DNA of 24,192 nt from Triparma columacea (Eukaryota; Sar; Bolidophyceae; Parmales; Triparmaceae), in NCBI GenBank assembly GCA_030267965.1, contig BRYA01001271.1, forward strand, positions 2,784-26,975, written 5' to 3'. The stretch's first letter is position 1. The number at the start of each line of letters is the position of its first letter. Both the position numbers and the translations under genes were made by a program. Below the pieces are notes generated by a model. The model had not been told where the DNA came from and ran no database searches. It saw nothing but the letters and a program-made list of their open reading frames with translations. Shown piece by piece: positions 10,552-21,024 of this stretch.

Positions 10552-11559
10552 ATGTCTCTCAAGGATGGTGTGAAGGACTGCATAGAAGGCTTGGGGACCG
10601 TAATGAGAACTGGGAGCGTGTGGATGATGTACGTTAGGTTTGGAAAGGACTACTTGATGATTCTTTCTTTGACAGTCGCCCTCCTTTCTGCTACTTACTT
10701 TGGTTTATTTTTCCTCGCACTCATCCTTGCCGGTGGGGGAATGCTGGCGGTGCCATTGTTGGGATTTGGCGTTCTTACCGGGCTAACTATGATAAGTTTC
10801 GTTCTTATATACCAAGGGTTGTTCCCTTGGAAGCTCTTCTTCACCTTGGGTGGTGGCATCGTCGCCCCATTTTTCTACGTTGGTTCGATCAGGTAAGGAT
10901 GGTTGGGACGGCGGTCAGCGAGCGCCTTTCTTTCCTTCTTCTCTCCTTTCCGATCCTCTCCTTTCCTCTCTCTATCTAACCCCCTTCGACAATTCCCACC
11001 CAGTTTCTTCCTCACTTCGCTTTTCGCCCCGATGAGTGCTGCGAACTTTTTCCTACTGGGAACAAAGTTGTTTTATGGAGAAGAGAGGGGGCAAGTGGTG
11101 TGCAACATGTTGGAAGGAAGGGCCGGGGGGATGGGGGGCTTTGTAATGAGGGCATTGGGGGCGCTGCAGATGCTTGCCTTTGACGGGGGAGTGAGGGGTG
11201 TGGTGGGTCTCCTGTTTTGGAATCCGTTATTTAGCAGTGGGTTGGCCGAGTTCTGTGTGTTCGTCGCTTCTTCCTTCTTACTGAGCTTCAAGGTGCTCAG
11301 CGTGTGGACATGTACGACCCAGGGCGGGAGTTTCGTGCGACATGTCGGGATGGCAGCTAGAAGCCCGCTCTTGCTCGTCGGATTTGGGGCGCCCCTTGAG
11401 TTGCTGAGGTGTTGGGGGGGGGGCGGGGGGTTAGCTGGGGTGAGAGGGTTGGCCTGGGAGGTTCTGGATATGGGTCTTTACTTTTGCATGGGCGCTTTAC
11501 TGATTGGTAGATTGGAAGGATGGGAGAGGGTTGGGAGGAGAAAAGCAAAAAATAGTTGA
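10552..11559 (+). CDS. Multi-pass membrane protein of unknown function
   Basis: Two exons, 10552-10892 and 11004-11559, joined through a Ser codon, encode about 298 aa. I do not recognise the family. Residues 1-34 are polar and amphipathic. They are followed by hydrophobic segments at about 35-60, 64-90 and 95-135 (probably two helices), then about 190-212, 225-245 and near 265-285. A Gly-rich loop (CWGGGGGLAG) sits between the last two. There is no cleavable signal peptide. The C-terminus is basic (GWERVGRRKAKNS). The stop codon is 32 bp from the stop of the convergent gene on the other strand. A distant relation to choline-transporter-like or EI24-like proteins was considered, but no diagnostic motif supports either. 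Confidence 0.75.
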
Positions 11560-11591
11560 GAGTCGAACACAATGGTCCTTTCATTTCATTA

Positions 11592-12312
11592 TTACAATGT
11601 ATGATTGGATGCAAAAAATACCTCGCCCCCCCGCTCGTCCCTCCTCGCAACAACCCCGGCACGTCTCAGAGCTTCCTCCATGACCTCGTCACCCGACATG
11701 GAGGTTGCCGTTGGCGGCTTCGACATTAGTTGTGGGCCCTTCATCTCCATCACCTCATCCTCCATGCTGAACACCATGCCGCCGCCACTTTCATCAGTTG
11801 CAGCAACCTTGCCTTGTTCTTGCATCTGCCTCTCCCACTTGATACGCTCGCAAGCCTCTATCCTATCGAGGTCTACAGGACAGGGAATCTGGGGATGAAG
11901 GGAGTTGGAGTTAATCCTGGTTGAGTTGGGTGGAGAAAGGGGTGTGAGAGGTGTGAGGGGCAGGACAAATTACTAAAACATCGAAGCCAATCCCGACTCA
12001 CCTACTCCGGGATACGATTTCAAACATATTCCACGTACTCCTCTCGCACGCCTCACTGAAGTACGCCTCCTCCATCTTCTGCCTCTCCACTTCAAGACGT
12101 GAAGGTGACAGCTTGCCAGTGATGGTAATTGGATGAGTGGTCTCTCTTGAAGCCTTATTAAGAAGTGAAAAGTCTTGAGACCTAACGCAACACTTCATTA
12201 GCCTGTTTTCTTTACGGCCATTATCTTCCACATTGGGCAAACCAAGGACATTCAATCGGAAGATTCGTCTGATTGTAGGGAAATTACTCTCTGTCATGCG
12301 ACTTGTAGACAT
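11592..12312 (-). CDS. Hypothetical protein with two EACER-type segments
   Basis: Two exons on the minus strand, 12312-12002 and 11916-11592, encode about 211 aa. The donor AGGTGAGT and the acceptor CCAG/GATTAA complete an Arg codon and keep the frame open. The apparently better acceptor just before ATTCCCTGTC is out of phase with that donor. No family is recognised. The N-terminus is basic (TIRRIFRLNVLG) and could be an organellar presequence. Two short segments resemble each other: SEACERSTWNMF at about 89-100 and IEACERIKWERQ near 120. Both have a Cys flanked by Glu/Arg and a following Trp. The preceding part is helical and charged (RLEVERQKMEEAYF). The C-terminal third is acidic and Met-rich. 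Small mitochondrial proteins with paired CX helices look similar, but the usual twin CX9C spacing is not present. Confidence 0.6.
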
Positions 12313-13013
12313 CTAAAGGAATCCTCCACGCTCCCTGCCTTTTTCTTGATGGGGAAAGCGAGGTGATGAAAGAGAAACGACTGGACTGGACGATACAGAG
12401 TTGGTGAAATTATGCTGCATCAAGTCGGACCTTCTGAGGGAATCTTTAAAATCTAGAATCTGGAAAAAAGGAAATAAAAATGACAATTAAAGCGGCGTAC
12501 CAAAACTAAACCCAAAAATCAAAAGGCCCCGAATGCCCCCATTCCGCTTGCTTGCGAGAGCTTGCGATACACGCCATGAGCCTTCCATCACCTCAAAGTT
12601 CCTCCAATAATCAACGCACATGAACACGCTAACCCATCGCTCACACGCGTGGGTGCCCTCTTCTTCTCCCGCAACCCTCTACATTTCCCTCCGCACCAAC
12701 AGAATAAACACCCTCGAATTAAAATTACCTTATAATTTTTTGCAATGATTGATGACAAAGGCTGACAGGTCGACAATCCACTTGAGCTGGCCCTGTCATA
12801 AAATTGCATTTATCTTCTTTGCAGGTAAGCTTTTGCGGCCCATTTCTCAACCAATTCGCCCCTTCCACACCCAATTCTCCCCCCCTGTGGCATTGTCTTG
12901 GCCTTAAGGTGCCCCCTTGATAGAAACAAAGAGAAAGTTACGGTCAAGGATCGACCACCAGGTGAACTCATTCTGTCCCCTTCCCACCCTTCTCCTCCCT
13001 CCCGCCCCAGAAT
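12313..13013. promoter_or_regulatory. Divergent intergenic region and 5' leader of the UGP-PGM gene
   Basis: About 700 bp between the divergent hypothetical gene and the UGP-PGM gene. The right part appears to contain a leader intron (listed separately). The left part has no recognisable gene, repeat or RNA. Confidence 0.4.
12825..13010 (+). other. Probable 5'-UTR intron of the UGP-PGM gene
   Basis: A strong donor, GCAG/GTAAGC, at 12825 and a pyrimidine-rich acceptor, CCGCCCCAG, ending at 13010 bracket 186 bp. The initiator ATG (13014) begins four bases after the acceptor. Upstream of the donor there is no ATG in frame with the protein, so the intron would lie in the leader. Leader introns next to the start codon often raise expression of housekeeping genes. 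Only transcript reads can confirm it. Confidence 0.55.
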
Positions 13014-16000
13014 ATGAGTTTTGAACCGATTCGCTCCAAGATGGTGGCCGAGGGGATCGCCCCTTCGGCTATTAGTGCCTTTGAGTCCACCTTTTCTTCT
13101 CTCCAGTCTGGGGCGACAGGAATGATCCCTGAGTCTACAATCTCACCTGCTCCGGACCTCCTCAAGTACGAGGATATCACTGCGACCCCAAACGCCGACC
13201 TGCTCTCTCAGACTGTTGTGCTCAAGCTGAATGGTGGGCTGGGCACTGGGATGGGTCTGGATAAGGTGAGCAAAAAGGAGGAGGTGTGCAGCGACGACGT
13301 ACATGCATATACATATACACCGCCGCTTCCCCCTCCACATACCAACCTCCTTCTCTTCCCCCCTCCCCCCCAGGCCAAGAGTTTGTTGAAGGTGAAGGGC
13401 AACGACACCTTCCTTGACCTCGCGGCCAAGCAGGTCATATCGATGCGCAAGAACTACGGCAACGTCAAGTTCATGCTCATGAACTCTTTCTCCACCTCCG
13501 ATGATACCATGTCCTTCCTCAAGTCCAATTATCCTTCCCTGGTGGAAGGTGTGGAGATGCTCCAGAACAAGGTCCCCAAGCTCGACCGCGAGACCTTCCT
13601 TCCTGCGACCTGCCCCACCAACCCTGACAACGAATGGTGCCCCCCCGGGCACGGCGATCTCTACGCGGCCCTCGTGGGATCTGGAAAGGTGAGAAGAAGA
13701 CGACGGCAATTCCTCGGCACGACCGCGGTTCTAAGCTTACCACACCACAACCCCCCCCGCTCCTCGCGCAGCTCGACGCCCTCCTTGCCGATGGCATCAA
13801 GTACATGTCCGTCTCTAATAGCGACAACCTTGGGGCTACCATGGACCTCTCCCTCCTCGCTCACTTCGCTGCCTCCAACGCTCCCTTTATGATGGAGTGC
13901 TGCGAGCGTACCGAGAACGACAAGAAGGGAGGTCACCTCGCCCAGCGAAACAGCGACTCCCAGCTCATCCTCCGCGAGAGCGCCATGTGCGCCGACGAGG
14001 ACAAGGTGAGATGAGATCATTTTTGGGGCGACGTTCTCACTCGTGCTCGTTGCATAACTCTGAGTACTAACGCAAACCTTTCCGCCTGTCCTTTCGCTTT
14101 GCTTGTCGCAGGACGAGTTCCAGAACATCTCCAAGTACAAATACTTCAACACGAACAACCTTTGGGTCCGTCTTGATATTCTCAAGGAGGTCATAACCAA
14201 GTTCGGCGGCTTTATTCCCCTTCCCATGATCATGAACAAAAAGACCGTTGACCCCAAGGACGACGAAAGTCAGAAGGTCATCCAGCTCGAGACCGCCATG
14301 GGCGCCGCCATCGAGTGCTTCTCCGGGGCTACTGCAATTGTCGTGCCGAGGACTCGCTTCGCCCCCGTGAAGAAGTGCGACGATCTAATCCTTCTCCGCT
14401 CCGACGCCTACCTCATCTCGGATGACTTCCGCCCTATGCTCAACCCCCTCTGTGGAGGCAAGGCTCCCATCGTCTCCCTGGACAGCAAGAAGTACAAGCT
14501 GGTTGGCCAGCTCGAGAAGTGCACCCGCAACGGAGTCCCCTCTCTTGTCAATTGCCAGCGCCTCACCGTACAGGGAGAGGTCTGGATGTCCCGCAAGTGC
14601 ATCTTCGAGGGCGAAGGTGAGAGAGAATTATATAGCGACGAGTCGTCTAGTCGTTCATCGCACAGCACAATTCTAACACTACTCATCTCCCGCCCCCACT
14701 CTCCCCCCAGTGTCTCTCGTCAACACTGCCGATGAGCCCAAACTCCTCCCTGGAAGGAAGTTCGCGAACACCAAGCTCGATCTCACTGCCGCCCCGGGCC
14801 TGGGCCCCCTCACGCCCACCACCGTCAAGACCACCCCCTTCGCGGACCAGAAGCCAGGGACCTCGGGGCTTCGCAAGAAGACCAAGGTATTCACTCAGCC
14901 CAACTACCTCGAGAACTTCGTCCAGGCCACCTTCAACTCCCTCGCCAGCGCCGGAACGGATGTGTCAGACGGCACTCTCCTCATCGGCGGGGACGGCAGG
15001 TACTACAACGACAAGGCGATCCAGATCATTATCAAGATCGCAGTCGCTAACGGTGTCAACCGTATCTGGGTTGGTGAGAATGGCCTCCTCTCCACCCCTG
15101 CCGTCTCGGCCATCATTCGCGAACAGGGACCTGTCTGGAAGAAGGCCTTCGGCGCTTTCATCCTTACCGCCTCCCACAACCCAGGAGGACCCGACGAGGA
15201 CTTCGGCATCAAGTACAACTGCGAAAACGGCGGGCCCGCCCAGGAGTTCCTCACCAACGACATGTTCGCCAACACCAAGACCATCTCCACCTACGCCATT
15301 GCTAAATCTTTCCCGACCATCGATATCTCCAAGGTTGGGGAGATCAAGGTAGCTAGTAAAGCCGGCGACATGCAGGTCAACGTCGAGGTACTCAGCTCCA
15401 CCGACGTCCATGTCGCCCTCCTCAAGACAATCTTTGATTTCCCAGCCATTAAGGGATTGCTTGATCGTGATGACTTCACCATGGTCTACGACTCCATGCA
15501 CGGGGTCAACGGGGTTTACGCGAGGAAGGTCTTTTGCGACATCTTTGGCCTCGATGTGAGCACGCAGATGAACTCTATATCCAAGGATGACTTTAATGGT
15601 GGCCACGCCGACCCAAACCTCACTTACGCCAAGGAACTTGTCGCTGTCATGGGGCTTGACAAAAGCGGCTTGCCCATCCCCTCACCCAACCCCATCCCCT
15701 CCTTCGGTGCCGCCGCTGATGGCGACGGGGACAGGAACATGATCTTAGGATCTCAGTTCTTTGTTACGCCAAGTGATTCCCTCGCCATCATCGCCGCCAA
15801 TGCCGATAAGATACAATTTTTTGCTGCACAGGGTGGCCTCAAGGCCGTTGCGAGGTCGATGCCTACCTCTGGTGCGGTCGATCTCGTCGCCAAGGACCAA
15901 AATCTGGCTCTCTTCGAGACGCCGACTGGGTGGAAGTTTTTTGGCAACCTCATGGATTCTAAGGCTCTCTTCGGCGGTGTCGATTATACTCCATTACTTT

Positions 16001-16572
16001 GTGGAGAGGAGTCATTCGGTACCGGAAGCGATCATATCCGAGAGAAAGACGGCCTTTGGGCTGTGTTGGCATGGCTCAACATCATTGCAGCCAGTCAGAA
16101 GAAGGGCAAGCCCCTTGTCACTGTCGAGGACATTGTGAAAGCACACTGGAAGAAGTACGGTAGGAATTACTACGTGAGGTACGATTACGAGGGCGCGGAG
16201 AAAGCTGGGGCCCAAGCGATGATGAAAATGTTCGCGGACAACACCGAGGCCAACACTGGGAAGACGTGTGGGGCGTACACCATCGGAAAGGCAGACATTT
16301 TTGAGTACAATGACCCAGTCGATGGTAGCCTGAGTCTAAACCAGGGAGTTCGTATTCTCTTTAGTGATGGTTCCAGGGTGATATTCCGCCTTTCCGGAAC
16401 GGCGGGCAGTGGTGCCACAGTGAGGATGTACCTGGAAAAGTACGTCAGCCCCGAGGCCTTGGACCTAAATGTACTCCCTATGGACTGCTTGAAGGATTTG
16501 ATTGAGGAGGCCCTTAAGCTTAGTAAGATTAAGGAGTTCATCGGAACTGACGTTCCTACTGTCATTACTTAA
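13014..16572 (+). CDS. Bifunctional UDP-glucose pyrophosphorylase/phosphoglucomutase fusion
   Basis: Five exons, 13014-13265, 13374-13688, 13772-14005, 14112-14616 and 14711-16572, give about 1055 aa. Residues 1 to about 435 form a eukaryotic UDP-glucose pyrophosphorylase. It has the nucleotide-binding LNGGLGTGMG at 72-81, SNSDNLGATMD, and PRTRFAPVKKCDDL carrying substrate-binding lysines. Residues from about 480 to the end form an alpha-D-phosphohexomutase of the PGM1 type. There, TASHNPGG holds the phosphorylated Ser590, DGDGDR (772-777) binds metal, CGEESFGTGSDHIREKDG (866-883) contacts sugar, and RLSGTAGSGATVR (994-1006) binds phosphate. Glucose-6-phosphate can thus pass to glucose-1-phosphate and UDP-glucose in one polypeptide, feeding storage glucan, glycosylation and wall synthesis. 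The last exon alone covers the whole mutase half. No targeting peptide is visible, so it is probably cytosolic. This fusion is described in stramenopiles. All catalytic motifs of both halves look intact. Confidence 0.96.
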
Positions 16573-16730
16573 GTGTAAGGCATGGAGAAGGAGGCGGGGA
16601 TGCGCGGGGATATGGGGGGAGGAGGAGGGGACGGGGGTTGGGAAGCAGGCCCAGAAACAAAGGAGTCTAGCGAGTGTGCAGGAATAATCGCGTTTTATTC
16701 AATGAAGTGTTTTAAAGTTCATTCTAATTT

Positions 16731-17783
16731 TCATCCATTTGATGGCAGGGGCAGTATGATAGGTAGATGCAGGACGAGGCTTTCACATAGCGTCCCTTCC
16801 ACTTCCCCACCATCCAGGAATCCCACGTCCCTCCCGGCTACTTTAACGTGGAGGTCTAGGACCTCCACCGCCCCCTTCTCTATCCCTCTATCGACCATTG
16901 CCTCCCTCCTCTCCTCTCCCTCCACCCCCCCCACCTCGTTGACTATCAGCCAGTCGTCCCTCTTAATGTCCAAGGCCTCCTCCTTGAGCCTCTTGATGAG
17001 AGTAGAGCGGGGATACAACGACAGCAAAGGGAAAATCTCGTGCCACCTATGAAAGGAGGGGCGAAGGGCGGTTGGTGGTGGGTTAGGGTCGTGCCGATGC
17101 CCAGCCTTAGCAGTCCGTCCTCCTTCCTCTGTCCTCTTTCCCTCCCTCCACCCCCCCCCCCCTCCTCACCTGTTAATACCCCTCGACGCGGCGAGCGCAA
17201 CAAGGTGCTTTTTAGAAAGCGAACCAAGCTCGAACTTTTCCCTGAAGTTCTTCAGCACCTCGTTAACCTTTGCATCGCCCTCTACACCCTCCCCTAAATT
17301 CACCAGGGCTCTCCTCACCTCCCCAATGTCGCACCCTGAAATCCTCAAGCACTCCTTCACATCCCCGTAGTTCTCGACCCTCGCCCTCACGTCCTCCCAA
17401 CCCAGCTTCTCTCGTTCTCCGTCCTCGTAGAACTGCCTGCTCAGGAAGAACCTCGGTTTAAGGAACGCACCCAGAACACCAAAATAACCTACGACGGGGA
17501 GAAGGCAGAAGGCGGCGGTGGGACCTGCGGTAGACACGTCCTTGCGGGTCCTGCGAAGGTGGAGGAACTGCGGGCGAGGGAGTGGAGCAAAGGGACGGGA
17601 GAGAGAAGGGAAGAAGGGAGACTTGTGGGAAGTGGAGGACACAAGGGCGGCAGTGATGTGGAGGGCTGTAGTGTAGTCCGAGTAGAGGGCGAGAGACTGA
17701 GGCCCAAAACGAATTATTTTAGTGGCAAGAGGGAGGAGGGGACGAGGAATAAATGAAAGGATGGAGGACGTGGAGGGTAGCAT
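16731..17783 (-). CDS. LETM1-like mitochondrial membrane protein
   Basis: Two exons on the minus strand, 17783-17170 and 17046-16731, joined through an Arg codon, encode about 309 aa. A basic, acid-poor N-terminus of about 80 residues fits a mitochondrial presequence. Next comes one hydrophobic segment ending in a LETM1-like turn (AFCLLPVVGYFGVLGAFLKP, about 91-110, then RFFLSRQF). The soluble part has LSKKHLVALAASRGINRWH, then STLIKRLKEEALDIKRDDWLI. This resembles the LETM1 ribosome-binding region, in which a helix, a short basic helix and a DD-x-LI segment occur in order. LETM1 proteins act in mitochondrial K+/H+ exchange and bind mitoribosomes. This one is much shorter than animal LETM1 and lacks EF hands and long coiled coils, so it is better called LETM1-like. 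The in-frame codons upstream of 17783 contain no ATG. It converges on the UGP-PGM gene. Confidence 0.65.
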
Positions 17784-17893
17784 ATTTTTCAATTGTATAT
17801 AGCCCAAGTTGATAGCAGCCTCCTAATGGATAGACTATAAAGCGTGTTAAAGCCGCTCTCACACTTTGGATTTTTTCCAAGACCACCAAAACT
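17784..17893. promoter_or_regulatory. Compact bidirectional promoter, LETM1-like gene and MetRS
   Basis: Only 110 bp separate the two divergent start codons. A TATAAA hexamer at 17836-17841 lies 52 bp before the MetRS ATG, and a pyrimidine-rich stretch (about 17864-17880) follows it. On the other strand a TATATA lies about 20 bp before the LETM1-like ATG, which is close for a TATA box with a 5' leader. Confidence 0.5.
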
Positions 17894-20800
17894 ATGAGTC
17901 TCCCACCACCAGGAAAGCTTGAGCTAGACGAGTTAAGCAGCGCTCTCAACGCGTATGCTGTGACGCAGCAAGATATAAGCCCCCCAACTGCACCCGCACC
18001 CGCTGCTGCAAAGAAGAAAGTGAAAAAGGAAAAAGCATCGAACTCCGCCACAGAAAAACCTCTTGCTCCTGCTCCTGCGTCAGCCGAACCGTACGACAGA
18101 TGGACGGTGAAGGACCAAAAGTCGATCGACTATGGGGTAGCTTCCACAAACGTAGCAAAGAAGACTGAGGGGAAGCCTTTCTACATCACCACGGCCATCA
18201 ACTACGCCAATGGTGAGTGGGAGTCAAAACAAGCAATTCGAAAATCAGGTCGATTCACACACGTGATCATGCGTGTATTAATACACACGGCCGTCAGATT
18301 TCATGCAAACGCACATACACTATTCATCCATCATATCAAATCCCCTTATCCGCACAATCTCACTCCTCCCTTCCCCTCCCCCCCCCCTCTCCCAGGACCC
18401 GCTCACATGGGTCACGCGTACGAGGGTCTCACGGCCGACATGATAGCCCGCTACTACCGCATAGCTTCTCCCTCCGGTTGCTACTTTGTGACTGGTTCCG
18501 ACGAGCATGGTCAGAAGATTGCAGGCGTTGCCGAGTCCCAGGGTATGGAGCCCATCCAGCTCACTGACAAGTACGTCGACGGCTTCAACGTCCTTAACCA
18601 GAGGGAGGTGAGAATATCATGGCGAGGACGAGCGAGGCGATGACATCAACGCATCAACTTACCGATTGACAATCACCCATACCATACTTATCATACGATC
18701 AACCCCTCGTGACTGGCTTCGCTCGACCACAATTCTAACACACTAACGCAAACTCCTTTGCGACTCGCTTCACCCGTCGCAGCTGGTGAGCAACGACGAC
18801 TACGTCCGCACAACCAGCGACAGGCACAAGAGGACCTGTAAGAAGCTCTGGAAGATGTGCGCGGACAAGGGAGACATCTACCTCGACAAGTATGAGGGCT
18901 GGTACAATGTGCGGGAGGAGACCTTCGTCACGGAGAACGACGCCAAGCTTACGGATTACAAGGACCCGACGAGCGGACTGGATCTGAAAAAGGTGTGCGA
19001 GGCAAGTTACTTCTTCAGGATGAGCAAGTACCAGAAGCAGCTCATCTCGCACATCGAGAATAACCCCGAGTGCATCCAGCCCGATACGCAGAGGAAGTTC
19101 ATCCTCACCAGGCTCAAGGACGACCTTCGGGATTTGAGCATCAGCAGGACCACCTTCAAGTGGGGCATCCCTGTGCCCAGCGGCTTCGAGGAAGGGCATG
19201 TCATGTACGTTTGGTTTGACGCCCTCACTAACTACCTCACCGGAGTGAACGGCCTCGAAGCCAACGAGGACGGTTCCGACCCCGCCCTGCCAGCGAACTG
19301 GCCGGCGGACTGCCACCTCATCGGGAAGGACATCATCTGGTTCCACTGCGTGATCTGGCCCTGCATGCTAATGTCCGCGGAGATCCCCCTCCCCAAGACG
19401 GTTTTCGCCCACGGTTTCGTCAACGATGCCGAAGGCAAGAAGATGTCCAAGTCCATAGGCAACACGATCGACCCCCACGACATGCTCGACAAGTTCGCCG
19501 TGGACTCCTTCCGCTGGTACCTCGCAAAGGAGTGCCCCTTCGGGGGCGAGCTTAGTTTCTCAGAGGAGTCCCTAGCCACCATGCACAACGCCGACCTCTG
19601 CGACACCCTCGGGAACCTCGTCCACCGTGCCACCAACCTCTGCCAGAAGTACTGCGGGGGGGTCATTCCGGACGTGGAGCTGGCAAAGGCGCTGCCGGTG
19701 GACTTGGACGGCCTTAGGGAATCGACGGCGACTAAAATGAAGACGTTTAACATTGACGCTGTCGCGAGCATAGGTGAGAAGGGGTAGAGAGTCAAGCGGG
19801 CAAGAAAGGCAAGGGAGCAGAGCATCCGGCTGGACGTCTCTCAGCGAATCAATGACACCCTTATGGCGACTATCGTCACTCACCTTTTCGCTACGCTTCG
19901 CTACGCTTCGCTACGCTTCGCTCATTGCAGCCATTGCGGTGTTTAGGGACATCAACAAGTACCTGACGGAGGCCGAGCCATGGAAGATGAAGGGAGACGA
20001 AAACGACGGGAACAGGAAGACCTGCGTTAGGACCACCCTGGAGGCAATTTACGCATGCGCGCACTTTCTCGCTCCATTCATACCCACGGGTGCGGACAAG
20101 ATCTTCAAGAAGCTCAACCAGGCCCCAGTCTGCATAACCGAGCTAAAGGCATCCCTCACTAACCTCAAGGTGGGGAACAAGGTTAGCGTTGGGGAAGTTC
20201 TGTTCACCAAGATTGTCACGGACGAAGAGAGAAGTGCCGAGGAGGCCAAGAAGAAGAAGGCGGAAGAGGTGAGATTGGAAAGACTATTGAGCACCAACGG
20301 GCACTATGAGAACAATCAATTTTCAAAATTTCACTAATGCGACCACACTTTTCGCCCGCTGCAGCTCAAGAAGTCACAGGACAAGAAGAAGGCCGCGAAG
20401 CTCAAGAATGCACAGAAGAGTGTCGAGAACAGCAAGAACTCCCAGGCCGGGAACCCCGACCAGAGCGACTGGACCAAGATGGAGATCAGGGTGGGTAAAA
20501 TTGGAAAGGTCTGGTACCACGAGAAAGCCGATAAGCTCTTCTGCGAGGAGATCGAAGTCGGAGAGGATGCCCCCCGCCAGATTGCCAGCGGCCTCAGGGA
20601 GCACTACACCCTGGAGCAGATGCAAGGGAGAAAGGTGTTGGTGGTCTGCAACTTAAAGAGCTCCAAGATGCTGGGCTTTGATTCTGCGGGTATGGTGCTG
20701 GCGGCTAAGGGGGAGGGCAAGGTCGAGCTTGTCGAGGTTCCCGAGGGCGCGGAGGTAGGAGAGAGGGTCTACATCGAGGGGCTTGAGGGGGAACCGTTCA

Positions 20801-20964
20801 GCGCCCAGCAGATAAAGAAGAAGAAGGTCTGGAACAAGGTCGCGGAGAACCTTAAGTGCGACCAGGATGGCAACGTAATCTGGGACGGAAAGGACGGGGG
20901 GAAGGTCACGACTAAGGCCGGAGGGTGCACGGTCGGGACAGTGAGGAACGCCATGATTAGTTAG
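17894..20964 (+). CDS. Methionyl-tRNA synthetase with C-terminal EMAPII/Trbp111-type tRNA-binding domain
   Basis: Five exons, 17894-18212, 18396-18607, 18783-19773, 19931-20268 and 20365-20964, give about 819 aa. It charges tRNA-Met with methionine. Residues 1-92 are a Lys/Ala/Pro-rich extension. The class I core follows, with HMGH at 110-113 (the HIGH motif), GSDEHGQKI, the YVWFDALTNYLTG methionine-site helix, and KMSKS at 397-401. An anticodon-binding helical domain comes next (AVFRDINKYLTEAEPW). A Lys-rich linker, partly in exon 5, leads to an OB-fold EMAPII-like domain from about 655 (MEIRVGKIGKV, ADKLFCEEIEVGE, VCNLKSSKMLGFDSAGMVLA). The connective region, EGWYNVREETFVTENDA, has no CxxC knuckles. 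That is the type 1 pattern seen in mitochondrial and many bacterial enzymes, not the zinc-bearing pattern of plant or animal cytosolic MetRS. No presequence is evident, so cytosolic action is inferred. Confidence 0.95.
19887..19922. repeat. 10-bp tandem repeat in MetRS intron 3
   Basis: CTACGCTTCG is repeated three times perfectly at 19891-19920, with partial copies on both sides. It ends eight bases before the exon 4 acceptor and forms part of the intron's pyrimidine tract. Confidence 0.85.
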
Positions 20965-21024
20965 AAGGAGAAGGCTATACAAAAAAACATGCGAATCATT
21001 ATATAAAGAGCCAGACCATAATTA

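Noticed and set aside
11878..11887. Alternative acceptor before ATTCCCTGTC for the hypothetical gene at 11592-12312
   Set aside because: It has a good pyrimidine tract, but its phase does not fit the consensus donor AGGTGAGT; the acceptor before 11916 keeps the frame.
12588..12809. 73-codon minus-strand Cys-rich frame upstream of UGP-PGM
   Set aside because: No domain, not conserved-looking, and located in the likely promoter/leader region.
14965..15606. 213-codon minus-strand open frame opposite the phosphoglucomutase half
   Set aside because: It lies fully within the catalytic exon of PGM and reflects codon bias (C or G at third positions) rather than a gene.
18273..18286. Perfect palindrome GTGTATTAATACAC in MetRS intron 1
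   Set aside because: Short and isolated, with no partner site; expected at low frequency by chance and no evidence for function.
18735..19346. 203-codon minus-strand open frame opposite MetRS
   Set aside because: It overlaps an intron-exon boundary and the conserved synthetase core; no recognisable domain.
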